From positions 124,001 through 188,000 of the forward strand of contig JAAEQC010000142.1 in NCBI GenBank assembly GCA_024231905.1: 64,000 nucleotides of DNA. The letters are read 5' to 3'. The notes under the pieces are model-generated. The model did not search any database, had not been told where the DNA came from, and saw only the letters and a program-made list of their open reading frames with translations. Below are positions 35,254-43,788 of this stretch, piece by piece (within the stretch, counting starts at the first letter, position 1; the number at the start of each line of letters is the position of its first letter). This DNA is from a bacterium (GTDB taxonomy: Bacteria > Krumholzibacteriota > Krumholzibacteriia > LZORAL124-64-63). The position numbers and the translations under genes were made by a program.

Positions 35254-35297
35254 CGGGCGGTCCCCAAGCATGCGTGCGCAATGGGGCCGCCCGTTTT
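35254..35297 (+). terminator. Intrinsic terminator in the gap before the chemoreceptor gene
   Basis: CGGGCGG-TCCCCA (35254-35266) pairs with TGGGG-CCGCCCG (35282-35293) with one unpaired base, then TTTT. There is no annotated gene upstream other than the small ORF at 35079. Confidence 0.65.
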
Positions 35298-35331
35298 GCG
35301 TCCTGGACCAGTCGGAAATCCCACTAAGAAG

Positions 35332-35359
35332 TTACGGAATATAGTCTTAATATTATACA
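35332..35359 (+). promoter_or_regulatory. Candidate promoter of the chemoreceptor gene
   Basis: The 60 bp around 35330-35390 are the most A/T-rich in the window. TTACGG (35332-35337) and TATACA (35354-35359) are 16 bp apart. Several other -10-like hexamers overlap, so the exact start is uncertain. Confidence 0.4.
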
Positions 35360-35432
35360 GATAACACTTAATTAACCAAGGTTCCCGTCGATCCCATGGT
35401 GTCAGTATTGCCTATTACTAGGAGGATATCCT

Positions 35433-37421
35433 TTGGAGACCACGGTGTTGCGACGCTTCTCACTTCAATCGCGAATGCTCCTGACCATCTGCAGCACGGG
35501 ACTCTTGGCGTTCGCTGTCACCATCGCCCTCGTATCCTGGCGCGCGACGGATTTGGCCCAGCGGGAGGCGACCCGGACGGCCAAGGCCACGGCCGAGAGT
35601 TACGCGAACCAGGTGACCAACGGATTGGATACGGCCCTGAACGCGGCCCGAACTCTGGCCTTCACCCAATCCGGGCGCCTGGCCGCCGGCGAAACCATAT
35701 CGCGCGGGGCGGGCGACGAGGAATTGCGGGCGATCCTGGCCGGCAACCCCGGGTTCTTCGGGATCTGGGTCGGTTGGGAGTCCGATGCCTTCGACGGCCG
35801 CGACGCGGATTTTGCGGGAACCGACGGGCATGACGCCACCGGTCGGTACATTCCCTATTACTACCGCTCCGGCAGCACGATCGCCCGCGACATGCTCGTG
35901 TCCTACGACACGCCGGGCGACGGCGACTATTACCTGCACAGTCACAACACCGGTCGCGATTTCGTGCTCGATCCCTTTCCCTACGAGGTGGATGGGCGGG
36001 CGGTGCTGATGACGAGTCTCACGGCGCCGATTCGGTCCGGCGACAAGGTCGTCGGGGTGGCCGGTGTCGACGTTACCCTCGATATGCTCAGCGACATGGT
36101 CACCGACATCCGTATCGGCGGGAGCGGCAAGTTGACCATCCTGGCCAGCGATCTCACCATCGTGGCGCATCCGGACGCGGCCCGCGCCGGCAAGCCCTTC
36201 GCCGAGTTCGCGGCCTGGTCGGCACAGCACATGGGCGACCTGGAATCCGGCCGTCCGTTCGAGACCGTCGGGCGCGAGGAAGCAGGCGGCGAGAAAGCCC
36301 TGCAGGTGGTGTGCCCCATCCAACTCGGTGATACGGATCTGACCTGGCGCGTGGTGGCCAGCGTACCCGAAGACGAAGTACTGGCCGAGGCCCACCGCAT
36401 CCGGAACCTGGCCCTGGGTATCGGCTGCGCGGGCGTACTGCTGCTGATGGTCGTGGTCTACTTCATCGCACGGAGCATCTCCAGCCCGGTGGGTCACATC
36501 GCCGGCGACCTGCGTTCGGGCGCCGAACAGGTGCGCGCAGCCGCGGGACAGGTGGCGGAAACGGGGCAGCAGATGGCCGAGGGTGCCAGCGAACAGGCTG
36601 CTGCGCTCGAGCAAATCGCTTCTTCGCTCACCCAGATGACGGCCATGACCCAGCGCAACGCCGGCGATGCCCGCGAAGCCACTGGCCTGATGGAGGAGAC
36701 GAGCCAGGGTGTGGAACAGGGCCGGTCCGACATGACGGCCATGACCACCGCCATCGACGAGATCCAGGAGTCGGCCGTGGAGACGGCCAAGATCCTCAAG
36801 ACCATCGACGAGATCGCCTTCCAGACCAACCTGCTGGCCCTGAATGCCGCCGTGGAAGCGGCCCGGGCCGGCGAGGCGGGCAAGGGCTTCGCGGTGGTGG
36901 CGGAGGAGGTCCGCAACCTGGCCCAGCGCTCGGCGGAGGCGGCACGGAATACGGCCTCGCTCATCGAGAGGTCGCGGGACAGTTCGCGCCAGGGCGTGGA
37001 GTACACGGGCAAGGTCGTCGAGTCGTTCGGTTCCATTTCCGAGAAGGTCGTTCGGGCCACGGATGTGGTGCAGCAGATCGCCCAGGCCAACAGCGAGCAG
37101 GCGGAGGGCATCGACCTGATCAACCAGGCGGTGACCCAGGTGGACGAGTCCACCCAGCGCAATGCGGCCAATGCCGAGGAGTCGGCGTCATCGGCCGAAG
37201 AGATGAGTGCCCAGGCCGAGGAACTGAACACCGTGGTGTTCACCCTCGAGGGCATCGTCAATGGCGCGGCGGACGCACCCGAGGCCTATGTACCGGTTAC
37301 GCAAGCGGCCGGTCGGGCGCGGGCGGCCGCCAAGCCAACGGTTGCCGCGCGACCGGTGAAGCATGAAGATTCGGAAGCGGTCGTCATGTTCGAGGAAGAC
37401 GACGAGTTCCTGAAGATCTAA
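35433..37421 (+). CDS. Methyl-accepting chemotaxis protein with dCache sensor
   Basis: The 662-residue receptor has two membrane segments (about 14-34 and 325-345) around a large periplasmic sensor of the dCache type, with the PYYYRSG-like ligand-helix region and [10 protein letters not shown]. After a short HAMP, the signalling domain has the hairpin tip [22 protein letters not shown]-type sequence (about residues 455-490). It reports a small-molecule ligand to CheA/CheW. The start is TTG at 35433, eight bases after AGGAGG. No other chemotaxis genes adjoin it, and the C terminus EEDDEFLKI lacks the usual CheR pentapeptide. Confidence 0.93.
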   Translation: METTVLRRFSLQSRMLLTICSTGLLAFAVTIALVSWRATDLAQREATRTAKATAESYANQVTNGLDTALNAARTLAFTQSGRLAAGETISRGAGDEELRAILAGNPGFFGIWVGWESDAFDGRDADFAGTDGHDATGRYIPYYYRSGSTIARDMLVSYDTPGDGDYYLHSHNTGRDFVLDPFPYEVDGRAVLMTSLTAPIRSGDKVVGVAGVDVTLDMLSDMVTDIRIGGSGKLTILASDLTIVAHPDAARAGKPFAEFAAWSAQHMGDLESGRPFETVGREEAGGEKALQVVCPIQLGDTDLTWRVVASVPEDEVLAEAHRIRNLALGIGCAGVLLLMVVVYFIARSISSPVGHIAGDLRSGAEQVRAAAGQVAETGQQMAEGASEQAAALEQIASSLTQMTAMTQRNAGDAREATGLMEETSQGVEQGRSDMTAMTTAIDEIQESAVETAKILKTIDEIAFQTNLLALNAAVEAARAGEAGKGFAVVAEEVRNLAQRSAEAARNTASLIERSRDSSRQGVEYTGKVVESFGSISEKVVRATDVVQQIAQANSEQAEGIDLINQAVTQVDESTQRNAANAEESASSAEEMSAQAEELNTVVFTLEGIVNGAADAPEAYVPVTQAAGRARAAAKPTVAARPVKHEDSEAVVMFEEDDEFLKI

Positions 37422-37466
37422 GGGACGTCCGGGCCGCGAGCCCGGCGCAATCACGGAGGCAGAACC

Positions 37467-38207
37467 TTGAAACGAATCCACACCATCGCGACCCTGATCG
37501 CCGTCGTCGCCTGCTGCGTGGCCGCCACGGCCCCCGCGCAACTGGCGCCCGACGTGTCGGCCGACATCGGCCTGTTCAACAAGTACGTTTGGCGCGGACT
37601 GATCGTCAACGACGGTCCCGTACTGCAGCCGGACGCCATGATCGGCCTCGGCGGTGCGAGCATCGGTGCCTGGGCCAACGTGGACGTGGACGACGTCAAC
37701 GACCGTTCCGGTGAAGTCACCGAGGTTGACACCTGGATCGACTACGGTTTCGGGGTGGGGCTGGCCTCCATCAACGCCGGCTTCGTGCACTACGGCTATC
37801 CCGACGCCGGAGGCGACACTTCGGAGCTGTACCTGGTCGGCTCTGCAGGCGTGCTCTTTTCCCCGACCCTGTCCCTGTATCGCGACGTGGACCTGGCCAA
37901 GGGCCTGTACGCCAACTTCGCCGTCAGCCACGGCCTGGCGCTCACGCCGGCCCAGACCCTCGACCTGACGGCCGCCGTCGGTTTCGGCGACGACAAGCAC
38001 AACCAGCACTACTACGCCGGCTCCGGCAGCGGCACGGCCGATCTGGGCCTGACCGCCAGCTGGACCTGGGCGGCGGCACCACTGGTTTCGGTCACGCCCA
38101 TGGTCACCTATACGACCCTGCTGGGCGACGCCTCCGACGCGGTGGACGCGTCCGGCGCCGACACCAGTGCCGTGGTCTTCGGCGTCATGGCGAGCTTCTC
38201 TTTCTAG
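37467..38207 (+). CDS. TorF-like putative porin
   Basis: The 246-residue precursor has a signal peptide ending in TAPAQ. An N-terminal strand block, ADIGLFNKYVWRGLIVNDGPVL, is typical of the TorF (conserved hypothetical outer-membrane) family. The rest alternates Gly/Tyr-rich strands and ends in a terminal phenylalanine (VMASFSF), the usual barrel-assembly signal. It is probably a small-solute outer-membrane channel. The start is TTG at 37467, seven bases after GGAGG. It lies 45 bp after the chemoreceptor gene and could be cotranscribed with it, ending at a strong terminator. Confidence 0.8.
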   Translation: MKRIHTIATLIAVVACCVAATAPAQLAPDVSADIGLFNKYVWRGLIVNDGPVLQPDAMIGLGGASIGAWANVDVDDVNDRSGEVTEVDTWIDYGFGVGLASINAGFVHYGYPDAGGDTSELYLVGSAGVLFSPTLSLYRDVDLAKGLYANFAVSHGLALTPAQTLDLTAAVGFGDDKHNQHYYAGSGSGTADLGLTASWTWAAAPLVSVTPMVTYTTLLGDASDAVDASGADTSAVVFGVMASFSF

Positions 38208-38229
38208 TCGGAGATTCCACAGACGGCGA

Positions 38230-38256
38230 AGGGCCCGGCGCATGGCGCCGGGCCCT
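38230..38256. terminator. Bidirectional intrinsic terminator
   Basis: A perfect 12-bp stem (38230-38241 with 38245-38256) closes a 3-base loop, between the porin gene and the convergent propeller gene ending at 38286. The T-runs are short. Confidence 0.7.
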
Positions 38257-38285
38257 CGCGTGTGTGGGCGTCGCCCTGGCCCGGA

Positions 38286-39509
38286 TCAGTCCGGGATCCG
38301 GTAGCAGATGACCTCCATGTTGGCCTCGGCTGCCTCGTCGTCGGTCTCGGCCTGGCCCTCGGCCATGGACGCGTACATGGCCGGGATGGACCCCTTGATG
38401 AGCACGACCATGTCGTCCCTCACCCGGAACAGCTCGTCGTTCAGGGGATCGCCTTCGCAGGCCAGTGCCACCTGGCGCGTGAAGGCGCCGTTCTCGTCGA
38501 AGACATCGTAGGTGAGCATGGCGTTGCCGGGGCCGCTCTCGGCGCTGCGGCTGTGCTCCACCCACAGGTTGTTGCCGGCGTCCACGTAGAGGTCGGCGAT
38601 GGTCGGGGCGCAGTCGTAGATCTCCGTGGGCATGATCTGTCCGCCCCGGTTGGCCCACAGGTCGAAGACGGATTGGATGCGACCGGATTCAAGGTCGGTG
38701 CGGGGGCGTTTCTCGAACTCGCGCTCGATGACATGGTGGAGAGCGCCGTCGGGTTCGTAGACGTTGATGGCGAAACGGTCGACGGCCGTGGAGACGTAGA
38801 CGCGTCCGTCCGGTCCGATGGTCGAGCCGAAGATGACCACATCCAGGATGGTGGACTCACGGATGACCGGGTCGTCGAAGTCGATCACCGATTCGCGGGA
38901 GAAGCAGCGGGCCAGTTCGTTGCCGGCGGCGTCGTAGCGGCCGACCTCGAAGGTGCGGACCTGGCGGTTCTCGTCACGGGTCGCACGCTGGATCACGAAC
39001 ATGAGCTGGTCGCCGCAGCTGCGCCCGGTGTAGAGGGCCGTGAAGCCGCCCTCGGTGGCGTCGGCGAAGAAGATATCGCCCAGGGGGGTGCCTTCGGTGT
39101 CGATGCGGACGACCTTGCCGGGGAAGCGCTGCAGAATGCCCAGGGATCCGTCCGGCAGGAAGATGGCGTCCAGGGGTTCACGGGTTTCGCCTGGCCCCTC
39201 GCCTTCGCGGCTGAGGGTCTTGATGTGCTCACCCGTCGGCGAAAAGACGGGCACTTCGCTCAGCTGCGTGTCGACCAGGTAGACGTTGCCGTCCCCGTCG
39301 GCCGTGGCGCGAAAGATGTGGCCGAAGATGACGTCGCCGTCCTCGCCGCCTGCCCGCCACATCTCTTCCAGTTGGACCACTTCGAGACCGGCGGTCGGCT
39401 GGGAACCGCTCCGGATGACGGGGGCGTCGCCGGGGGCGGCCTGGTCGGCGAAAGCGGTGGATGCAAATAGACAAACCAGGGACACGAAAATGAGTCGCTG
39501 CGTGAACAT
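38286..39509 (-). CDS. Exported six-bladed beta-propeller protein
   Basis: The 407-residue precursor has a signal peptide ending in STAFA. The body has blade-like repeats: DGDGNVYLVDTQLSEVPVFS, LPDGSLGILQRFPGKVVRID, GPDGRVYVSTAVDRF and a final AGNNLWVEHS. This is the six-bladed (6-bladed TolB/NHL-like) propeller family found in Bacteroidota and related phyla. The function is probably binding, with no catalytic motif visible. The start is ATG at 39509 after GGAGG; the frame runs on upstream through the G-rich tract but that part is not protein-like. The gene upstream on the same strand is the GT-C transferase. Confidence 0.82.
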   Translation of the reverse strand: MFTQRLIFVSLVCLFASTAFADQAAPGDAPVIRSGSQPTAGLEVVQLEEMWRAGGEDGDVIFGHIFRATADGDGNVYLVDTQLSEVPVFSPTGEHIKTLSREGEGPGETREPLDAIFLPDGSLGILQRFPGKVVRIDTEGTPLGDIFFADATEGGFTALYTGRSCGDQLMFVIQRATRDENRQVRTFEVGRYDAAGNELARCFSRESVIDFDDPVIRESTILDVVIFGSTIGPDGRVYVSTAVDRFAINVYEPDGALHHVIEREFEKRPRTDLESGRIQSVFDLWANRGGQIMPTEIYDCAPTIADLYVDAGNNLWVEHSRSAESGPGNAMLTYDVFDENGAFTRQVALACEGDPLNDELFRVRDDMVVLIKGSIPAMYASMAEGQAETDDEAAEANMEVICYRIPD

Positions 39510-39530
39510 GGGGACCTCCGGTGTGCCGGC

Positions 39531-39595
39531 GGGGGGGTGGGGGGGGAATGGCTCGTGAAAGGTTGCTCTCAATAACTACGCCGAGGTGGGGGGGG
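39531..39595. repeat. Homopolymeric G tracts in an intergenic region
   Basis: G7-T-G8 at 39531-39546 and G8 at 39588-39595 lie in the 98 bp between two genes on the minus strand. On the plus strand they could form a G-quadruplex. The tracts are also of a length prone to slippage, which could change promoter spacing for the propeller gene. Confidence 0.6.
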
Positions 39596-39607
39596 AGTTG
39601 CGTCGGT

Positions 39608-41071
39608 CTACGGGGAGGAGACGTCGCGGCGGTAGAGATGGAACTCGATCGTCGCCAGCGGCACCTGGGTCCAACCCTCCAGGGGCGGCTCGGCGCATTC
39701 CCCACGACTCACAAGGAATACATGACCGCCCTTCCGGTCCGGAGCGATCCTACCGTACCGCTGCAGGGCCGAGTGGAGAGCCCAGTTCTTCATGAGATTC
39801 TGGCAGACGGTGACGACGCGCTCGGGACCCGGGTCCGGCGCCACCAGGGATTCCAGGTGGGCGACCATGAGCTTCACGTCGCTGCGCAGGCGCGGGTCGC
39901 GGTTGTAGGCGCCCAGGTGGGTTGCCGACCAGGCCACGACCAGGAGCAGGAGCGTGACCGTCACGATCCGCCATGCGCGGATGCCTCGTCCGTCCGGCTC
40001 CAACCGCTCGACCGATGAACGGGCCGCCGGCGCGGCCGCCAGGGCCAGGGCCAGGGCCAGGTAGGGGAACGCCGGCACGCCGTAGAAGAGGGACTGGCGC
40101 GGGCTGAGGCCCAGGGGCAGGGTGCCTGCCAGGCCCAACAGCAGGAACCACAGGGCCGTGCGCAGGTGCGGTCCAGCCGCGACTGCACGGCCGATCCGTC
40201 GCCAGGCCGCGGCCGCCAGAACGACCACGAGCCCGAGGGCGGGCAACAGGGCCTCCCCGAGAGTCACCGCGAAATCGAAAACGTTCTTGTCGCCGCCCCG
40301 CGACCCGCCCAGGGTGGCCACCACCTGCTGCTCGTAGTATCGGGAGAGGCCTTCACGGGCCGCGGGCCAGGTCCAGAGCAGGGCGCCGCCGACGGCCAGG
40401 ACAACCAGCATGATCAGGGTGCCCGCCGCTGCCGGCGCGAACCGCGGGCGTCCCGTGGCCAGGAATGCCAGGCCCGGCGCGGCCAGGGGGAAGAGCCCGA
40501 CCGGTCCTTTGGCGAGCACCGCCAGGAAGACCGCCGCGCCGGCCGTCGCCAGCCAACCCCAGGCGATACCGTCCCGCTCTCGGGCGCGCACCACGCAGTA
40601 GACGGCGCCCAGGATGAAGATCGCCATGGTGTTCTCGAGCATGGCGTTGGCGTAGGACCAGGGCACCTGCGGGTTCAGCAGCCACATGGCCAGCGGCAGC
40701 CAGCCACATCGGGCCAGCGTTGGATCATCCCGGTGCAGGCGTCGCCAGATGGCCACCAGGAGACCCGCGCAGGCCGCGAACGTGAGCAGGGAGTAGACCC
40801 GCTCGATCCACAGGTGGTCGCCGAAGACCAGGTAGCCCGGCGCCATGAGCCACAGCACCAGGGGTGGATGCTCGTGCCAGGACGGATGGACGGTGGCGCT
40901 CAGGTGGGGATGCCACAGGTCGCCCTGGCCGGCGGCCAGGTTGCGGGCCAGGTTGGCGTACACCTCGCCGTCCAGGAAGACGCCCTCGGCCAACAGTGCC
41001 GGCAGCAGGAAAGCGGCGGCGTAGGCGGCGGCCAGCAGCCAGAAGGGAATATGGGTGCCACGGAGGTTCAT
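39608..41071 (-). CDS. GT-C glycosyltransferase, ArnT/PMT (family 39) type
   Basis: This 487-residue protein has about eleven hydrophobic segments. The first periplasmic loop contains EGVFLDGEVYANLARNLAAG and HPSWHEHPPL, the acidic and histidine pattern of family-39 enzymes that use polyprenyl-phosphate sugars. A later loop has AKGPVGLFPLAAPGL. The soluble C-terminal part (about 390-487) is small. It would transfer a sugar to a lipid or protein on the periplasmic side. The start is ATG at 41071. A second, less similar GT-C protein lies at 62188. Acceptor unknown. Confidence 0.85.
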   Translation of the reverse strand: MNLRGTHIPFWLLAAAYAAAFLLPALLAEGVFLDGEVYANLARNLAAGQGDLWHPHLSATVHPSWHEHPPLVLWLMAPGYLVFGDHLWIERVYSLLTFAACAGLLVAIWRRLHRDDPTLARCGWLPLAMWLLNPQVPWSYANAMLENTMAIFILGAVYCVVRARERDGIAWGWLATAGAAVFLAVLAKGPVGLFPLAAPGLAFLATGRPRFAPAAAGTLIMLVVLAVGGALLWTWPAAREGLSRYYEQQVVATLGGSRGGDKNVFDFAVTLGEALLPALGLVVVLAAAAWRRIGRAVAAGPHLRTALWFLLLGLAGTLPLGLSPRQSLFYGVPAFPYLALALALAAAPAARSSVERLEPDGRGIRAWRIVTVTLLLLVVAWSATHLGAYNRDPRLRSDVKLMVAHLESLVAPDPGPERVVTVCQNLMKNWALHSALQRYGRIAPDRKGGHVFLVSRGECAEPPLEGWTQVPLATIEFHLYRRDVSSP

Positions 41072-41187
41072 GGCCGGTCCCGGTCGGAGCCCGTCGGTCG
41101 TGTGCAGGTGCGCTCCCGGCGATGAACCTGCGCGAAGGTCCAGGATCGCCGCTCACGGCGAACGGGTCAATGGGAGGATGCCCGGTT

Positions 41188-42057
41188 TCAGTGTTGGGCG
41201 GCTGCCTCGACCACGTCCGCGATGGCCTGCATCACGAGGTCGGGTTGCTGCCAGGGTACCCCATGGTTGCTCTCGGTGGCCTCGACCAGGATCGCCCCGG
41301 GCATGGCGGCGACCACCCTGTCGTGGGCCGCATGCCACGCCGCGTGTTCCTCCGCCTCGGGCAGGAACTGCTGGCGGCTGCTGATCAGGCGCACGGGAAT
41401 CCCCTCCGGGACCCGAGTTTCCCGCATGAGGGCCACCTTGGGTCCGAGGCCTTCGGCCATCATGCGCAGGTTCGCCCGTTGCTCGCGGGTCAACTCATCG
41501 GATGGCAACTCGGCCAGTTCTCCGGCGCCCATCATGGGATGAGTGTCGCAGTAAGCAACCCCGAGCGCCTCGACGAACTCGCAGTTGAAGGGATCGATGA
41601 AGACGATGCCGGCGACCCGGTCCGGGTGGTCGTTGGCGTGCAGGCGCGTCATCCAGCCGCCATAGGAATAGCCCACGAGGATGACCTCGGCGTCGAGGTT
41701 CAGCTTGTCCAGGGCGCGCCACAGGCTGTCCGATTCCTCCCGCATGTCACAGGGGATATCCGGCAGGTCGCTCTGCCCGAAACCCGGCCGGTCGTAGGAC
41801 ACGACCGTGGCGCCGGTCTCCGCCGCGACGCGCGCCATGAGGTCCGGCCACTGCCCCGAGTGCATGCCGCCGCCCGCTTCCATGAGGATGACCGGTCCCT
41901 CGCCACGGATGATCCGGAAGAAGAGGCGGTAGGATCCGGCGTCGACCAGGTGCTCCTCGGCGGCGGGAGGCAGGCTCGCCGCGGCCATGGATCCGCCGAG
42001 AATCCCGCAGGTGAAGACCAGGGCGAACAGTGCACGAGTGAACGGTCGGGCAGGCAT
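41188..42057 (-). CDS. Exported alpha/beta hydrolase
   Basis: The 289-residue precursor begins with a hydrophobic segment ending near SMAAASLPPA, so it is probably secreted or envelope-bound. The alpha/beta-hydrolase elements are present in order: an oxyanion segment MEAGGGMHSGQWPDL, RPGFGQSD, the nucleophile elbow GYSYGGW, FIDPF with the acid, and the last histidine in TESNHGVPW. Substrates of this group include esters and lactones; none can be named here. The start is ATG at 42057, seven bases after GGAGGAG; the longer frame is basic and not protein-like. It stands alone. Confidence 0.85.
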   Translation of the reverse strand: MPARPFTRALFALVFTCGILGGSMAAASLPPAAEEHLVDAGSYRLFFRIIRGEGPVILMEAGGGMHSGQWPDLMARVAAETGATVVSYDRPGFGQSDLPDIPCDMREESDSLWRALDKLNLDAEVILVGYSYGGWMTRLHANDHPDRVAGIVFIDPFNCEFVEALGVAYCDTHPMMGAGELAELPSDELTREQRANLRMMAEGLGPKVALMRETRVPEGIPVRLISSRQQFLPEAEEHAAWHAAHDRVVAAMPGAILVEATESNHGVPWQQPDLVMQAIADVVEAAAQH

Positions 42058-42200
42058 CGTGGCTCTCCTCCGGTGTCGCGGCGAGAATCGGCCGACGGGT
42101 ACGGAACGCATGGGACAGACGCGCTAGTGGGGTGCTGGGTTGCAGACCGTCCCTGACTGGAGGTGGACCGTGCTGGGTATTGGTCCTCTTCGACAACAGG

Positions 42201-42231
42201 TTGGCGGTTTTCCAGATCGTTCCGGTATTCT
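42201..42231 (+). promoter_or_regulatory. Weak candidate promoter of pntAA
   Basis: TTGGCG (42201-42206) and TATTCT (42226-42231) are 19 bp apart, in the 250 bp between divergent genes. Spacing is long, so the assignment is tentative. Confidence 0.3.
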
Positions 42232-42307
42232 ATCCGTGACATCGAAACCGATTTTCATTAGCTTTTGAGGCGTTCCGAACGCGATTCCCAGCCCAAGGAG
42301 ATTGCCG

Positions 42308-43501
42308 ATGATCGTGGGAGTGTTGCGCGAAGCGGCTGCCGGCGAGCGCCGCGTGGCGCTGGTGCCGGCCTCAGTGCCGTTCCTCGCCAAATCCGGCCTG
42401 GACGTGGTCGTGGAGAAGGGCGCGGGGGAGGCCGCCGGCTACCCGGACGCCGAATACGCCGCCAAGGGTGCCTCCCTGGCCCCTCGTGACGAGGTGATCA
42501 ACAAGGCAGCGGTGCTGCTGCAGGTGGACGGCCCCGGCACCGTGCAGGACGCCGACCTGAGCGGACTGAGAAAAGGCCAGGCCCTCATCGGCATGCAGGA
42601 CCCCCTGGGCAACCCCGAGGGTGCCAAGGCCATGGCCGCCGCCGGGCTGACCGCCTTCTCCATGGAGATGGTCCCTCGCATCACCCGCGCCCAGAGCATG
42701 GACGTGCTCAGTTCCATGGCCACGGTCGCCGGTTACCAGGCCGTCCTGGAGGCCGCCGCCCATCTGCCCCGGCTCTTCCCCATGCTCATGACCGCCGCCG
42801 GCACCCTGGCCCCGACCAAGGTCTTCGTCGTCGGCGTGGGCGTGGCGGGACTCCAGGCCATCGCCACCGCCAAGCGTCTCGGCGCGGTGGTTGAGGCCTA
42901 CGACGTGCGCCCGGCGGTGAAGGACCAGGTGGTCTCCGTGGGCGCCAAGTTCGTGGAATTCGATCTGGAGACGGGGGATTCCGAGGACAAGGGCGGCTAC
43001 GCCAAGGAGCAGTCCGACGACTTCATCCGCCGCCAGCAGGAACAGATGCAGGCGGTGGTGGCCCGCAACGACGTGGTCATCACCACCGCCGCCATCCCGG
43101 GCCGAAAGTCACCCGTGCTGGTGACCGAGGCCATGGTCGAGGCCATGGCGCCCGGCTCGGTCGTCGTGGACCTGGCGGCCGAGCGGGGCGGCAACTGCGA
43201 GTTGACGTGCAAGAACGAGGTCGTCACCGCCCACGGCGTGACCATCCTCGGTCCCACGGACCTGGTCTCCCGCAAGCCCTACCACGCGAGCCAGATGTTC
43301 AGCAAGAACACCGAGACCTTCCTCAAGTCGCTGGTGAAGGACGGGGAATTGGCCCTGGACATGGAGGACGAGGTCGTCGCCGGTACGCTGCTGTGCCGGG
43401 ACGGCGAGGTCGTCCATCCGCGCCTGTGCGAGATGCTGGGCCTGCCCGTTCCGGCCAAGCCGGCAACCCCGGATACTCCGGACACCCCGGAAGGAGAGTG
43501 A
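42308..43501 (+). CDS. pntAA: NAD(P) transhydrogenase, alpha subunit part 1 (NAD-binding)
   Basis: This 397-residue soluble domain binds NAD(H) in the proton-translocating transhydrogenase that converts NADH and NADP+ to NADPH. It has the AlaDH/PNT N domain (MIVGVLREAAAGERRVALVP) and the C domain with the Rossmann loop VFVVGVGVAGLQAIATAKRLGA. VYDVRPAVKDQ-type and NDVVITTAAIPGRK segments follow. The C-terminal tail is proline/threonine-rich. The start is ATG at 42308, six bases after AAGGAG; TTG at 42302 is an alternative. It is first of three genes (pntAA, pntAB, pntB), the split arrangement common outside Enterobacteria. Confidence 0.95.
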   Translation: MIVGVLREAAAGERRVALVPASVPFLAKSGLDVVVEKGAGEAAGYPDAEYAAKGASLAPRDEVINKAAVLLQVDGPGTVQDADLSGLRKGQALIGMQDPLGNPEGAKAMAAAGLTAFSMEMVPRITRAQSMDVLSSMATVAGYQAVLEAAAHLPRLFPMLMTAAGTLAPTKVFVVGVGVAGLQAIATAKRLGAVVEAYDVRPAVKDQVVSVGAKFVEFDLETGDSEDKGGYAKEQSDDFIRRQQEQMQAVVARNDVVITTAAIPGRKSPVLVTEAMVEAMAPGSVVVDLAAERGGNCELTCKNEVVTAHGVTILGPTDLVSRKPYHASQMFSKNTETFLKSLVKDGELALDMEDEVVAGTLLCRDGEVVHPRLCEMLGLPVPAKPATPDTPDTPEGE

Positions 43502-43502
43502 G

Positions 43503-43784
43503 ATGGACGCCCTCGTCGCTGCCGTAACCGTGTTCGTCCTGGCCGTCTTCATCGGCTTCGAGATCATCACCAAGGTGCCGCCCACCCTGCACACGCCGCT
43601 CATGTCCGGCTCCAACGCCATCAGCGGCATCACGCTCATCGGCGCGGTGATCTCCACGCGCACCGACAATCCCAAGCTGGCGACCATCCTCGGCACCGCC
43701 GCGGTGGCCTTCGCCATGATCAACGTGGTCGGCGGGTACATGGTGACTCACCGCATGCTGGACATGTTCAAGGGGAAGAGGTAA
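43503..43784 (+). CDS. pntAB: NAD(P) transhydrogenase, alpha subunit part 2 (membrane)
   Basis: The protein has 93 residues and three hydrophobic segments. The family block is KVPPTLHTPLMSGSNAISGI, followed by the second and third helices and VTHRMLDMFKGK. It forms part of the proton channel with PntB. The ATG at 43503 comes one base after the pntAA stop (TGAGATG), and the gene ends 4 bp before pntB, so all three are coupled. Confidence 0.95.
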   Translation: MDALVAAVTVFVLAVFIGFEIITKVPPTLHTPLMSGSNAISGITLIGAVISTRTDNPKLATILGTAAVAFAMINVVGGYMVTHRMLDMFKGKR

Positions 43785-43788
43785 CGAC

